The position numbers were made by a program, and so were the translations under genes. Of a stretch of DNA of 64,000 nucleotides, positions 36,586-47,939 are shown piece after piece; position 1 is the stretch's first letter; each line of letters begins with the position of its first letter. The stretch is from Hyaloscypha bicolor E (lineage: Eukaryota > Ascomycota > Leotiomycetes > Helotiales > Hyaloscyphaceae), in the NCBI RefSeq assembly GCF_002865645.1, contig NW_020194554.1:992001-1056000 (forward strand), read 5' to 3'. The notes under the pieces were generated by a model, which worked only from the letters and a program-made list of their open reading frames with translations, was not told the DNA's origin and did not search any database.

Positions 36586-37157
36586 CCCCCCCGGGTGCCG
36601 ATTGGGGGGCAGACTAGCCACTAACCCAAAGTCAAAGTAGAGGTGATCGGCCAAGAATGCCGAAAACCTAGCTCTCTCTTTAAATTTAATTTACTTCACG
36701 AGAGATTAATAGAATTTATTGCTTTCATTATTTCATTATAGCACTAATCAAGGGCTACTTACATATAATTTTTTTTAGTGAAATATAAATTAGTAATAGT
36801 TTTTCAAATTAAAGAAATTAAAAAGTTAATATATTTCTAATAGTAAGCTTAAGAAAGCCTAGAAATTTAACAAACAAGTCCCTGAAACTAGATATGAGAG
36901 CCTTGTAAGCCCCTAATTTATAGGGCTTTATAGGGCTTAGAAACTAGAACGTAATTAATTAGTATAAATTTCTTTAATTAAAACTCTATTTTAAGAAATC
37001 TTTTTATTATAAGTTAAGAAACTAGTAATTACATTATAAGCCTTATAATATACTAGCCCATACTTATATTAAAAATCTAATTCAAGGTCTTTAAGGACCT
37101 GAAGTGGCCAATTACAAGTCGTTAACACCCTAGCCCCCAATCGACACCCGGGGGAGG
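36586..37157. mobile_element. MITE-like element with C/G-rich inverted ends
   Basis: The left end reads CCGGGTGCCGATTGGGGG and the right end, reversed, CCGGGTGTCGATTGGGGG, so 17 of 18 core bases match in inverted orientation. The unit is about 570 bp, has no coding capacity and has an AT-rich, TA-biased interior (about 36660-37110), as if hit by RIP while the ends escaped. No target duplication can be fixed because of the C-run at the left edge. The superfamily is unknown. Confidence 0.7.
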
Positions 37158-37288
37158 TGGGTCATTTACATTTTCCCGTGTTTGCGCCAATCCTCCCCAG
37201 CTCTGACGTCGCCAAGCCCAGGGCCTCGTCGCGTGCATCTTCAACACCTCAAAGTGTCACAGCTCTTCAAACAATGCTTTGAGATACA

Positions 37289-38623
37289 ATGGCAGGCAGA
37301 CCAAAAATGGCTGCTCTAACTCTTTATGTCGTAACCTTCAACTGCGGTCTCCGGCCAATCGACACCGAAACCTTCGCATCTCAGCTCTTCACCGGCCTCC
37401 ACTCCACCAACCTGCCCGACCTCCTCGTCCTCTCCCTCCAAGAAATCGCTCCTCTACCACTAGCATTAATTGGTGGATCATTCCTTGTCCCCTTTTTCGA
37501 GAAATTTTATCATGCGGTACAAAAGGGTTCCCGAACGTACGCCAATGCGGCGGACAATGGGCCAACATACGCTCCGATAGCAGCTCGGAATCTGGGCATG
37601 ACAGGTATTATGGTGTTCGCCAAAGATCCCTCCCGCATACAAGATATAGAGACTGGGGGAGTAGGAGTAGGGCTTTGGGAGATGGGAAACAAAGGCGCTG
37701 TGGCTATACGGTTCACATATCACCAAGGGTCAGCCTCAACAGAGTTGACCTTCGTCGCCGCACACCTCGCAGCGATGGAGTGGGAGCTACAACGAAGAAA
37801 CGAAGACTGGAAGAACATAGTTCGAGGCCTTGTCTTCTCCTCCACCACATTCAAGCGCAAGACAGGGTCTGCATCTCTGTCTGGAGAAGAACGCCCCCTC
37901 CTCTCCATCTCTCCACACGACGCCTCGATCTACAAGCCCACGTCCCACCTCTTCGTGGCGGGAGATCTCAACTATCGCACCTCGGTCCTCTCTCCTTCTC
38001 CAACCGACCACATCGACATCTTCCCGCAACCACATCACCCGCCCGACTCCTCACTGCACTTCTCCTCGCTCTTCGAATCCGACCAACTAAATCAAGAACG
38101 ATTTGCAGGACGAACCCTCCACGGTCTCACCGAAGCCGAAATAGCGTTTCCACCAACCTACAAGTACAATTCCGAAGAGCCATTCCTGACACCCGATGAC
38201 AAGTTGAAGAAATGGCCATGGGCTAGACATCGCTGGCCAAGCTGGTGCGATCGAATCCTTTACCTGCCTCTTCCGACATGGGTTACACGCTCCCAGCCTT
38301 CGCTATCCATTACTACACACAAATACACTGCGCTCCCACTATTCCCCACGTCAGATCACAGGGCTGTGACGCTTGAGATCTCTGTTCCGATAGTGCCTAT
38401 CCCACCTCCTAAGGATGAGGAAGGAGATGATCCTAGGATTAAGCCGCCGTTTGAGATTAATGTTGATTGGAAGCGGAGGAGAGAGAGAGCGAGACAGCTA
38501 GAATTGGTGGTTGGGTTTGCATTGTACTTTACGACGACCAAGGAGGGAGGTACTGTGGCTGCGGCTGTTTTGGTTGGGGTTGTGGGAGCTTATTTTGCCA
38601 TCAGAGCCATGGTAGAGATGTGA
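37289..38623 (+). CDS. INP54: Inositol polyphosphate 5-phosphatase, tail-anchored, INP54-like
   Basis: A single exon of 444 residues. It has the full signature of the IPPc/exonuclease-endonuclease-phosphatase fold: FNCG (17-20), LSLQEI with Mg-binding Glu52, GNKGAVAIR (from 133), FVAAHLAA, GDLNYR (225-230), PSWCDRIL (Trp319-Cys320-Asp321) and SDHRAV (from 355). The last 24 residues are hydrophobic (GTVAAAVLVGVVGAYFAIRAM), a C-terminal membrane anchor as in yeast Inp54p, which dephosphorylates PtdIns(4,5)P2 from the ER membrane. There is no Sac1, C2 or SH2 domain. A second Met at position 7 could be an alternative start. The gene symbol rests on architecture, not on an alignment. Frames overlapping it are shadows. 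Confidence 0.93.
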   Translation: MAGRPKMAALTLYVVTFNCGLRPIDTETFASQLFTGLHSTNLPDLLVLSLQEIAPLPLALIGGSFLVPFFEKFYHAVQKGSRTYANAADNGPTYAPIAARNLGMTGIMVFAKDPSRIQDIETGGVGVGLWEMGNKGAVAIRFTYHQGSASTELTFVAAHLAAMEWELQRRNEDWKNIVRGLVFSSTTFKRKTGSASLSGEERPLLSISPHDASIYKPTSHLFVAGDLNYRTSVLSPSPTDHIDIFPQPHHPPDSSLHFSSLFESDQLNQERFAGRTLHGLTEAEIAFPPTYKYNSEEPFLTPDDKLKKWPWARHRWPSWCDRILYLPLPTWVTRSQPSLSITTHKYTALPLFPTSDHRAVTLEISVPIVPIPPPKDEEGDDPRIKPPFEINVDWKRRRERARQLELVVGFALYFTTTKEGGTVAAAVLVGVVGAYFAIRAMVEM

Positions 38624-38828
38624 GCTTGTGTCAGGCGTAGGGAGGGACGTTGACTCCGACCGTTAAAAAGGAAATCTCATAGTGCAGTAGCCTCTAGGAG
38701 TGACTTTAAGTGCGTCAATCAGATAGGAAATCGCATGTGAAGTCGATTTGAATTACACGTCTCCATGGAAGCGGTTCCTGATTGCCTCTCTTCAAGCGTA
38801 GCGAGATGGGACTTTGCGGGCTTGCCCC

Positions 38829-40028
38829 ATGAAGGAGAGGAGGGAGATGCTCGCTGCGCTAGCAAGAATGAGGGGGTTCGCGGGTGACGCTGCACAGGCA
38901 AGATATATTTGCTCGCTGGAGGCTCTCCTTGCCCCCAGAGCCGAGAACAGTAACGAAAGCACGATGATGGACTCCTAGAAAGCTCAGACAGCCGTCTGTC
39001 AGAGCCACAAAAGAGACGAGCGAGAGCCTCTTGCAAGGGAAGAACTTGTGGCAAACCACGAGCTGTTGAACAATAGCAAAGACGGTGACGACGAGCCCGA
39101 TCTGGTGGCCTTGGACCGCAGAGATATCGAGAGATAGCTACAATCTGGTGCTTCCATTTTGGTGCTAGAGTTCACAAAATCCTGGAAGAGTCACTGCCGA
39201 GCTCGGTTTTGTATCCCTCGAGAGCGGTGGGAGAAGCCAAACATCGAGTCAGAGTACCGACTTAATCTCAAGGACCTCATCGGTGAAAGAAGCAGTCCAA
39301 TATCATACTACAGACGTAAGTTGGAACAGTTGTCTTTGAATACGTGAATACAGACTAAACACATCGCAGAGCCTGATCGCTTCTACCACGTCTCTTGTGT
39401 TGAACAGATCCTGGATCTCAGCACCCTTCTAGAATCAAAGCAGCTCCTGCACGATTGGGGGTTGGCACTCCAAGGTAGTTTATTCGGAGTCAGCACTTGC
39501 TGTTATCCCATCCATATTGCAATTGACGACTGGTTGGAGAACGCTGGCTCTTCATTCGACCTTGGTGAATATAAAGATCACAAGGAAGCACACAAGAACT
39601 GGGAAACACTCACGCTATTTCGATTTACGGGTCACTTTAAACACACACAGGATGGAGACACTGAGTGTTCATGTTGCCCAGAACCTGAGAGACCAAGCTA
39701 CTCAACGAAAACCCGAACGCCACGCCTACTCGGTGAAGTACTTGCGTCCATCGCCGAGGTCGAGCAGATCGATGGTATACCGAAGGACTGGCAGGACTTC
39801 CTCTCCCAACTGAAATATGAGACGAATGATGAGGAAGATCCCGGAGGCGTCATCGAGAATAAGGAGCCACTAAATGCAATGGAGTCTCAGGTGGCTGACG
39901 GTAGAAAGGCAGCTGACTTAGAAATAAAGGGGAGGCGTAAAGAATTGGTGGACTTTATCAAAGAGCTGAAAAAGGTGACAAAGTCGAATTTTGAAAGACA
40001 AGGATCAGGAACAGGCCAGAGAGCGTGA
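38829..40028 (+). pseudogene. Zinc-finger-like gene with two in-frame stops
   Basis: One frame runs from the ATG at 38829 to 39315, then across a canonical intron (39316-39369, GTAAGT...CGCAG) to a stop at 40026-40028. It would give about 381 residues but for TAG at 38976-38978 and 39135-39137. The second part holds CRARFC and, across the intron, YHVSCVEQ: a CX4C...HX2C pattern like PARP-type or other fungal histone-reader zinc fingers. The C-terminal part is charged and probably helical (LVDFIKELKKV). The first part reads LAALARMRGFAGDAAQARY and VALDRRDIER. Both stops fit CAG-to-TAG changes. Alternatively a shorter protein is made from an unseen upstream exon joined after 39137. Confidence 0.6.
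39316..39369 (+). other. Intron in the zinc-finger-like gene
   Basis: 54 bp with GTAAGT donor and CGCAG acceptor. Splicing keeps the frame and brings the CX4C part next to the HX2C part of the putative zinc site. Confidence 0.8.
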
Positions 40029-41383
40029 AGTCGACAACAATGACGCAGCAGAACATTGAAGGAAGAATCACATGTTTAACTTTTCAAGACGAAATCCAAT
40101 AATAGCAAACACGGCATCATATTCATCCCAAAACTACGGTCTAGACGTTTGGTATTTCTGTTCTAAAAATAGGGGAACTCGCAAAACGTGACACCATTTT
40201 TCAATGTTCCATGTCAAAGTTGGACGATCGTTTCCCCTCCAACTTTTATATCGAAATATTGTATATTCACACGCTGCCACCCCTGTTAAACATCTTGCAT
40301 TGTATAAAATGAAGTCCTTCCCCATCCGAGTTGAGATAAGTGTCAAACTTTGACTTGAAGCATTGGTATTTGGTGCCCCTCTTTTAGCGAGGTGGCCGGT
40401 TGATGTCAGCTCCTCCAAAGACGCCTGCCTCGGGATCTATTTATTAGGAACCGGCAAACCCAACTTTTGAAACAATTCCCAGATCTCTTCCCCGCATCAA
40501 GCCAACCTCGAATAATCCAAGACATCTGCATCCTGCATTGACGTTGTCTCAAACACGGCACGGCACGGATCCTCCAGAACACTGCCGTGTCTCCAACTTG
40601 GTTAGCATCTTCCGAAAATGTCGAATCATTCAAAGACGCCAGTGCCTTGGGATCGACGATGGACTGGCCCCTTTTTTGTGGCACTTGCCATCTAGTCGTT
40701 AATAGAGCTATCTCCGAACTTCCCAAAGTGGAGTCCGTATTTACGATGCATGTCTTGCCGCCCGGTCCTGACAACGGGCCTGTTTCGATATCAAGATACT
40801 CTCCCAGACACCTCTGCACGTTCTGCATGCATAGCTCCAGTCTATCTGCAAGGGGCTCGTCCTCCTAAACCCTTCATAGGCAATGATCCCAGCCTCCACG
40901 AGGTCAACTCCTGGTCAAGGACGGGGTCCCCTCAGTAGTGCTAGGTCGGTTGTTTTGAAAACGTCTCAATCGATGTTAGTCTCCGTGATGGTGTGGTCCA
41001 TTGGCATCTAGAGTTCATATGTATTTGTCCTCGACGCAACCCCGCAAAAGAAGGAAGTATTAGAAGGTATTGATCGTAGTATGAAATACTTCGGGGTGAA
41101 ACATGAATATGAAAGGGGCTTCATGTTTGCGGGATTGACATTCAATGTTCTTGTTTGTGGCTTCGTGGTGGCGATCAGGTTCTCATCTCACGGTGACTCT
41201 TATATGGCTCTGAAGCTTCCATCTAGTGATGCGGTCTCCACGCAGTCGAGAAATTGGACCAGCTCAGGTAGCTTCCAAAGAAAACACCCACATTGTGCAA
41301 CTCTTGGTTCCCAACCATAAGAATCCATACCAGTCCAGAATCTCGGCTAGCAGATCGCCCAATACCTCTCGCAGTTCCAAATC
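40029..41383. other. Intergenic, one weak minus-strand frame
   Basis: The longest frame is 140 codons on the minus strand (40406-40828). Its sequence (for example MQNVQRCLGEYLD) is protein-like but matches no family I recognise, and it may be the remnant of a longer gene since the frame stays open some codons upstream of its ATG. Nothing else of note. Confidence 0.35.
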
Positions 41384-42751
41384 ATGGCCAGCAACATCAG
41401 TGACTTTAAGTTGGCCTCCACCGTTGCTGGCTTCACACTTGGGTTTGGCGTGCTCTGCGTCTGGAACGCCATCCAGCAAACCAGAGCAATTCGATCGCCA
41501 CTTCGCAGTGTCTACATCTTCATGGTTTGGGGAGAGATCGTTGCCAACCTCGCCATTGGCATTATTGGATGGCTTTTCCTAGATGGAGTCCTCAGTCCGA
41601 GGCAAGTTCCCCTCAAGCCCACAATACCCTGCAGCCAGAGCTCATTAAGCGACAGTGTTCCCCTTTTCTTCAGCATTCTCTTCCTTTGGGTGTTCGAGGT
41701 CCAACTGCTCATGCAGATCATCATTAATAGAATCACTGTCGTTGTGGATGATCATCAACTAATCTCAAGGCTCAAAGTAAGTCCCAAGTTCCGATTGAGA
41801 CTCAAATGTTGACTGGAGCAGTGGGGAACTGCGTTCGTGATGTGAGTATCTCAACAGTATTGCGTCGTAACACTGCTAACTTGACTTCTAGCACGATGAT
41901 CAACATTGCCGTGTTCGTCATCTGGATCCCAGCTCATCTTGTCCCTCCTCCCATTCCTCTGTAAGTGGCACTTTCCCCAGCTTCACGTTTTGGCTAACAG
42001 AACAGCTTCGTGGAAATCAACAAGTACTGGGACAGAACCTCGAAAGTAATCATCCTCATCGTCGACGCAGGACTCAATTACTTCTTCCTTCACACTGTCA
42101 AGAAACGACTTGTCAACTGCCACGGCCTGACTAAATACGCACCACTCGTAGGCTTCAACGCCAAGTTGATGGTGCTGTCAATAGGAATGGATGTCAGTAT
42201 TCCTCCTTGTCCCCTCACCTCATCATACGAACTGACTAACGCCCACACAGCTCATGCTCATCTGCCTCATGTCCCTCAAAAACCAAGTCGTATATATCCA
42301 ATTCCACCCTGTCGCCTACATGGTAAAACTCAACATCGAAATGTCCATGGCCTCCCTCATTACAAAAATAGCGCGCAACTCCGTCGAAGCTCGCAACAAC
42401 GAGTTCGTGGTCCAAAACTCCTCCTCGCACAACCACTCTCATTTCCACACCTCTCATATCCAATCCAAGGCCGCAATTGGTCTGCAGCCGGGCGTGAATG
42501 CGAGCGCTGTGAGTAAGATGAGAGGTGCGGCAGAGGAGAGACAGAGCTTTGAGGGGATCAGGACCTTGAAGGAAGTCGATGTTACGGTTGAGAGCGTTCA
42601 AGTCCCGCAGACCGTGTGGAGGAAGAGTGAGAGTGATAGTGGGGTTGAAGATGGGTTTGGGCGAAAGCAGACGAGTAAGATGGGGAGTGAGGATGAGCTT
42701 CCGTTGGCGCCGGAGGTGCCGAAGAAGCAACATGTGGAGTGGAAGAACTGA
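41384..42751 (+). CDS. Seven-helix integral membrane protein, fungal-specific type
   Basis: Five exons: 41384-41776, 41822-41841, 41892-41960, 42006-42192 and 42251-42751. All introns have GT and AG borders (GTAAGT, GTGAGT, GTAAGT, GTCAGT donors) and the frame is kept, giving 389 residues. Hydrophobic segments number about seven: STVAGFTLGFGVL, VYIFMVWGEIVANLAIGI, PLFFSILFLWVFEVQLLM, GTAFVITMINIAVFVIW, VIILIVDAGLNYFF, LMVLSIGMDLMLICLM and a weaker FHPVAYMVKLNIEMSM. The C-terminal tail of about 110 residues is polar and probably cytoplasmic. This pattern is common in filamentous ascomycetes, where such proteins are mostly uncharacterised. A possible extra GC-AG intron (41602-41655) would remove 18 residues. 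Function unknown. Confidence 0.82.
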
Positions 42752-43082
42752 ACTCCTGAACGCGATGTTGGTTGTTTACCTACCTTTCATTTCGGATTGG
42801 GAGGATTCGGTCGGGTTGCCGGCGAATTGGGGATGTAATGGGAAAGGAAGCGAAAACGATACCCCGTTGTTGTTCTTGACACTCTTTTGGTCCTGTTGGA
42901 CATGTGTTGTTTGTATAGGATGGAGGCTTGATGTAAAATATATGTCTGAATTCACTTTATACAAAGTCTATGATGCTCTTCGTCGCTCATGATACAATAT
43001 CCTAGAACTCCAAACTCCTCACCACAGTCTCATAAAACAACCGCTCAAATCAAAATGCTCAAACAGCAGGCCTGTCTCCCAA
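42752..43082. terminator. Shared 3' intergenic region of convergent genes
   Basis: 331 bp between two genes that point at each other. It holds both 3' untranslated ends. No separate feature was found. Confidence 0.4.
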
Positions 43083-44066
43083 CTATTGATTCAAATCGCC
43101 TTGGACAACATTGACTGTTACGTGATTCGGCGGCGCTGGCGAAGGAGAATGCACAGGTCTGTATGGTTCATAACCAGGCCGTTGCACATAACCTGGTGGA
43201 GGCCCGTAGCCGTCAACTCGATTCCCAAACTCATCATACTGTGGGATCGCCGTATCGTAACCATACGCCCCGGGAATAACATTCCTGGTCCTCCGCCTCC
43301 TGCTCTTGCAGATAGAGAGCACGACACATAATAGCACGAAGAGGGCGAGAACGCCGACTCCAGCCCCGATCTTAGTCGCAGTAGGCCATTTGCTGATGTT
43401 CGTTGTAGCGGTCGTGTTGCCTGTGGTGGGAGAGGCTGAGGAGGGGTTAGTTTCTGTTGGATTGCTGGCCCCTGTGGCCGTTGCGTTGTTTGAGCCACTT
43501 GCTGTGGCCATGGGAGCTGGCGTCGCTACCGCAATACCGATTTGAGACGCGATGGTTGCAAGTTGGGATTTAGGGACAGGTTGATCGGCGGGCTCGCAAA
43601 GTCCGCCCTCCTTCCCTGAAGAAGGGTTCATTCCAAGCTCTCCAGGTTCACAGCAGAAGAAACCACCACTGCCATTCTTGAACATTGTTTGGTTGTTGGA
43701 AGCACATTGAGGGAAGTTCAAGACTGCTTCATGGCAATCGTCGGCTGCTTTAATTTAGTGGTTGTAGTTTGGCTGGTTGGAAGGGGGCTGACCTGTTGGA
43801 CAGCAATAGGTATCGAATTGCCCACCTGCCCAGAAACAAGTATTGCCTGATGGACAACATGTTGGGTTGATTAAGTCTGTTGGGCATGCTACCGGATCGC
43901 TGGCTGGACAACTAACACCTGGAGTGATGGATAACGCGAGGGGCCACCCGCCATTGTATTGAGACCTCTCTGCCAAGCGCTGGATAACTGGTTGAGCGAG
44001 GGTACGAGCGGTTGCGATAGATGCGAATGAAATGCAGGAAACTGTTAATAATGGTAGTGAAATCAT
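43083..44066 (-). CDS. Cys-rich single-pass surface protein
   Basis: Two exons (43793-44066 and 43083-43744) with a 48-bp intron (43745-43792, GTCAGC...AAGCAG) encode 311 residues. An N-terminal signal peptide (LPLLTVSCISFASIATA, about 1-21) is followed by a Cys-rich ectodomain with CCPSGNTCF, YCCPTG, and after the splice DDCHEA, QCASNN, FFCCEPG and LCEP. A Ser/Thr/Asn-rich linker leads to one membrane helix (about 216-236, IGAGVGVLALFVLLCVVLSI), a stop-transfer run KSRRRRTR and a Pro/Tyr-rich tail with GYGPPPGYVQRPGYEPY. The design suits a cell-surface sensor or adhesin-like protein of fungi. No catalytic domain. Splicing is supported by restoration of a continuous Cys-rich frame. Confidence 0.85.
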
Positions 44067-46707
44067 GCTAAGCGTTGATCGTGTAATGATCTGAAAATGG
44101 TCGGAAATAGTTTCTGTTCTCTAACCCTTATAAAGATTCACGATGCACTCGCACCACCTCTAATGAGCAAGATGGGGAGACTTGAGACGCGGGGCTGTGA
44201 TAAACCCAAAAGGGCTGTGTGAGACAAACCGACTATCGATTTTGGGCTGCGCTGCGAATCAAGAGGTCTGAAAAATCTGGTGGCGTCCAAAATGCTGTGC
44301 GGCTGAGTGCTGCAACCGTTGTCTCGCGACTTCACAAGGCAGACTGGGGAATTTTGTAGCACCGAATCCTCGGTCAAGTGACCACTTTGCGAAGTCAACA
44401 GGAGGCTCAGCTAGGAATGCAAAAGCATGGACATCGACTTCGATGGAGAATTATCTACCGATATCGCTCCCCCTTACTTTGCGATGGGCTGGAAATAGGC
44501 ACATAAAGTGCGCTTCTCGCCGTCTGCCGCAGATATCGAGGGCATGCAGCTCCTCGGAGGAAGTCTCGCATGACGTGGAGTACACAGCTGCTCAATTGAG
44601 TATTGGGTACAGCCACTCCTTCATCGAGTTTGATAGCGTGTACCCGAGGAATTGACTTGTGATTTAACAGCCCCTCTCGATGTATCAACGTTCATGCTCG
44701 CTTCATTTGGCAGACTTCGTCCGACATTCCTTGCGCTTCGATTCGCAAAGTCCTCCACGATGACAGCTGTCGCCGATCAGTACAAACATCAAGTCAGGAA
44801 TCGAGAAAGTTAAAAAAAGAATTCAAATAAAAACAGAAAGTTGGGCGATGGTCGACTGATGAGGTCCTTGAGAGGACATGAGAGAGCATAACACCTCCCT
44901 TCAAATCCCTTCAAAAACCAAACCAGGCATCGTTATACAATGGTGTTCAGGGCAGCCCCGGAGAGTAGAGCGAGAATGTTGTTTGCTTCCACTCTCCCCA
45001 ACGTCTGCAGGTTTGCCGATGATGATTAGAACTCGCCCATCGATCAGCTACATGGGGGTAAAATCCACAAGCATATAGCGGTATCTGTAACATCAAACGA
45101 AATTCCTGGAAAGGGTTCGAACGCGCTCGGTTATGCGCCGGCGCGAGTCCTTGAAAGTTGAAACCTGAAAGAACAACAGTAGGAAATCTCAAGCTTCACA
45201 ATTGCGGCACGCCTAACTGATGAAATGGTCGATCACTGCTTGGCAATGCTTGACAGGGACGAAGAGAGAAATCGACCAGGGACCGAAGTGACTTCAAGCT
45301 TTGATGTGGCATCCTGTTCGAGTTCCTCAGAGCTAGCAAGACCTGTTCTCAACTCCAATGCTGCAGCCTTCATCGCACGACGCCGCCACGTTCATGCGTA
45401 CCCTTCCTGTTTCGAATGGAAGAAAGAAGCACTATGCTCGATGGCTGAACCGGGTGAGTAAAGACAGATTTGTGCCTAATCTCATCCGTGAGGATGGTTG
45501 GGAGCGGTAAGGCGCGAACAGTGATTTCTTAAAATCCTGTTCTGGTAAATTCGCAGGCTTGTCAGATGGTGCGCATTTTACATCACAGCTATGCTACCTC
45601 ACTCAACTTATCTTGCTAAGCGAGCCGAATCTTCCCCCTTTCTAGCTTCACTTCACAGCTTCGCTCTATTCACCTTGATCTCCTTCCTCCTAATTCTTAC
45701 TCCTCCGAATCCACTGCAAGTTCGTGCTGCCCCTACCGACCAATAAGAACCAGCCCAAATTGGTTGCACACCGCAATTTCTATGGCGCGTTAATTTATAG
45801 TGGATGAAGCTCTGTAAGTATAGGCTTTTCTACGCTGTAAAGTGTAAGTTTCGGGCTTTCAATTCGGGTGTTTAGGTGGAACGACGATACCCTCATTGGC
45901 GTTTTTGGCTGTATGAAAATGAAAACTTGTGGGAAACATCAGCTCCTGCCTCTCACATCCCCTCTAGCAACAGGTAGGAAGCTGCGTTATTGAAGGAATT
46001 GTCATGCAAAGAGGAGTGTCACAAAACCAAGGCAACCTAAGCATCGCCTCTGCCTCCCTTTCCCTCTATGCATGATTTATTATCAGATCCCGTCTCAATT
46101 TCCAAATGCCTTCTAAGCCTTGGATTTTCATGCTTACTTTGTCTTATATCTTTAAAGCACGACATACTTGTTTATTCAAGCCAATCGAGGGACCTCCTCG
46201 GATGAGAAGCAGCATCCAATATCCAACGCAACCTAACCTATTTCTCCGAAATTGAGTATTCCAAAAAAAAAAAAGAAGAAGAAGAAGGAGCCAATATAAG
46301 CTTGGTGGCATAAATTTTGGCTTGCCTTCCCTTTTGAGATAGGCTGAACAGTGCCGTGAGGCATCGGCAGTCATACGGTTGAGAAGGCAGATCAACCCCA
46401 CTGATTTACAAACTATGAGTTGCTCCATGTTTCACCTCTTTCTGCTGAATGGCAGAATTATACGTCTGGGTATTTTCACCCGAGTAGGAGCAGACTATTT
46501 CAATTTTTGAAAATTGATTTTCTAACTTTCAGAAGTGTCAGATAGATGAGAAGAAAGCAAGTCCGATTCAGTGTCTCAAGCTTCCCCCCAAGCCCAATTT
46601 TGTTCCGTTTCCGTTTTCTGTTCCCAAGAACCAAAGAAACCCAAATCCAGTTAACTTACACCCCACTCAACCCGCAACCATCCCTTAACTCCATCCCAAG
46701 ATCCAGC
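44067..46707. other. Large intergenic region without a supported gene
   Basis: 2.6 kb of ordinary composition. Frames are short, overlap on both strands and lack recognisable motifs. A poly-A followed by GAA repeats lies at about 46,261-46,290. The left part should contain the promoter of the surface-protein gene starting at 44066. An undetected multi-exon or noncoding gene is possible. Confidence 0.5.
46261..46290 (+). repeat. Poly-A / GAA microsatellite
   Basis: A run of twelve or so A residues followed directly by five AAG/GAA triplets. Confidence 0.85.
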
Positions 46708-47286
46708 TTACAAAGCAAAAGCCCCAACCATCACCATCAACCCCAGACCAACACCGCTCAGAACTTGCTTCTTAATCGTACCAGATCGCTGCATGACCTC
46801 GACTCGCTTGCCGTTCTTCTTGCCTTTGCCTTTAGCGCTCTGTTCCTTGCCGTTTTGTTGTTGGCTACTGGCGTCCGCTGTTGAGTTCGCGACAGCGGTA
46901 GAGTTACTCGCACTAACACTAGCTGTTGAATTCGAGACAACCGTTCCATTCAAGCTGTTGACATTATTATTGCCATTATTTGAAAGGTTCAGGTTATCCT
47001 GTCCGCTCGCAAAAAGTTGCTCGAGGCCTAAAACCTGCTCAAGACAAGGGCTTAGGGAACCGGCGAGGTTGAGGTTGGTTTCAATCATGTTGTTGAAGAT
47101 GGAGCTTTGCGAGAGCGATAGCAGTTGTTGGAGTTCGTTGCCGCAGGATTGCGAGAAGGAGATGAGTTCGGGCGCGAAGGTGAAGAGGTTGTTGGATTGG
47201 GAGAGGGAGAGGATTTGGAATTAGTTGAAGGACTCTAGACCGCTGGAGAGGGTCAGGATCTCCGCGATGAGCTCGGCGGAAGACAT
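46708..47286 (-). pseudogene. Small Asn/Ser/Gln-rich protein gene with an in-frame stop
   Basis: On the minus strand, ATG at 47286 opens MSSAELIAEILTLSSGLESFN, then TAA at 47221-47223, then the frame continues without break to 46708 (FQILSLSQSNNLFTFAPEL...). The full product would be about 192 codons. The first half is amphipathic and Leu/Ser/Gln-rich. The middle is Asn/Ser/Thr/Ala-rich with many N-x-S/T sites. Then comes a basic KGKGKKNGKR patch and a hydrophobic tail (VLSGVGLGLMVMVGAFAL) that could be a GPI or membrane anchor. The frame also stays open upstream of the ATG to a CAG acceptor-like site near 47,309, so an upstream exon with a signal peptide is likely. The TAA fits CAA to TAA. 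A shorter 126-residue product from the ATG at 47088 is the alternative. Confidence 0.5.
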
Positions 47287-47939
47287 ATCTAGTGTTGATG
47301 AGACCTGAACCAGAGGTTGTGTGGTTGAGTGAATTGTAAGAGAAGCCTTTTAAAGAATGGAAAGTCGGCTTTCCAGAAGCAGAGGATATTAAAAAAAAAG
47401 TAGATTGGATGAGTGCAAACGCTTGCTTGGCAAGGGGAAGAAGGGGGAAGGAAGGAAGACAGTAGGAGGCATAAGTAAATGGCATACACGTGATGAAAAT
47501 GCATGAGGAGGAAAACAGCATGACTTCCCCAAACGGATCAACGTTTTGATACGGCTTGATGATTGGACTCGTCACTTATCTGATGCAGAGAAATGCCATC
47601 TGACACTAGAGTGAGGGTTCGACTCCAAGTTACCGCATTTTCCGGGGTTGACATCTAATTATGCGGGACGATTGGCAGGGCAGGATGTTCAAAGCCCCTG
47701 CACAAACGGTGGCGCACGGCTTCGAATCCCCTCGAATTGCGGGGATCGCCAAGTCTGAAGCAGATAACCTGATTGTCTCCGACGAACCTGACACCTCCAC
47801 ACCTTCGCACGCAGACATCGAACCACTAGATCGTCCAAAAGAACCCCGATGCCCAGTGAAATCGCCCATCGGTGGGACACTTTTGGTTGGTGCATAAAGA
47901 CAACTGCTCGGATTGATTGCATACGTCACTGTGTCACCG
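47287..47939. other. Intergenic, possible upstream exon of the small gene
   Basis: Contains the promoter and perhaps a first exon of the gene at 46708-47286, and the 3' end of the epoxide hydrolase. A minus-strand frame starting MHFHHVYAIYLCLLLSSFL at 47504 looks signal-peptide-like, but it is in another frame and I could not join it with confidence. Confidence 0.35.

Noticed and set aside
37279..38199. 306-codon plus-strand frame inside the 5-phosphatase gene
   Set aside because: It is Arg/Ser/Pro-rich and out of frame with the fully conserved phosphatase, so it is a shadow.
42236..42733. 165-codon minus-strand frame
   Set aside because: It is antisense to the last exon of the seven-helix protein, whose membrane pattern and splice sites are coherent.
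47590..47650. GGGTTCGACTCC resembling a tRNA T-arm
   Set aside because: The flanking bases do not form a T-stem, acceptor or anticodon arm.
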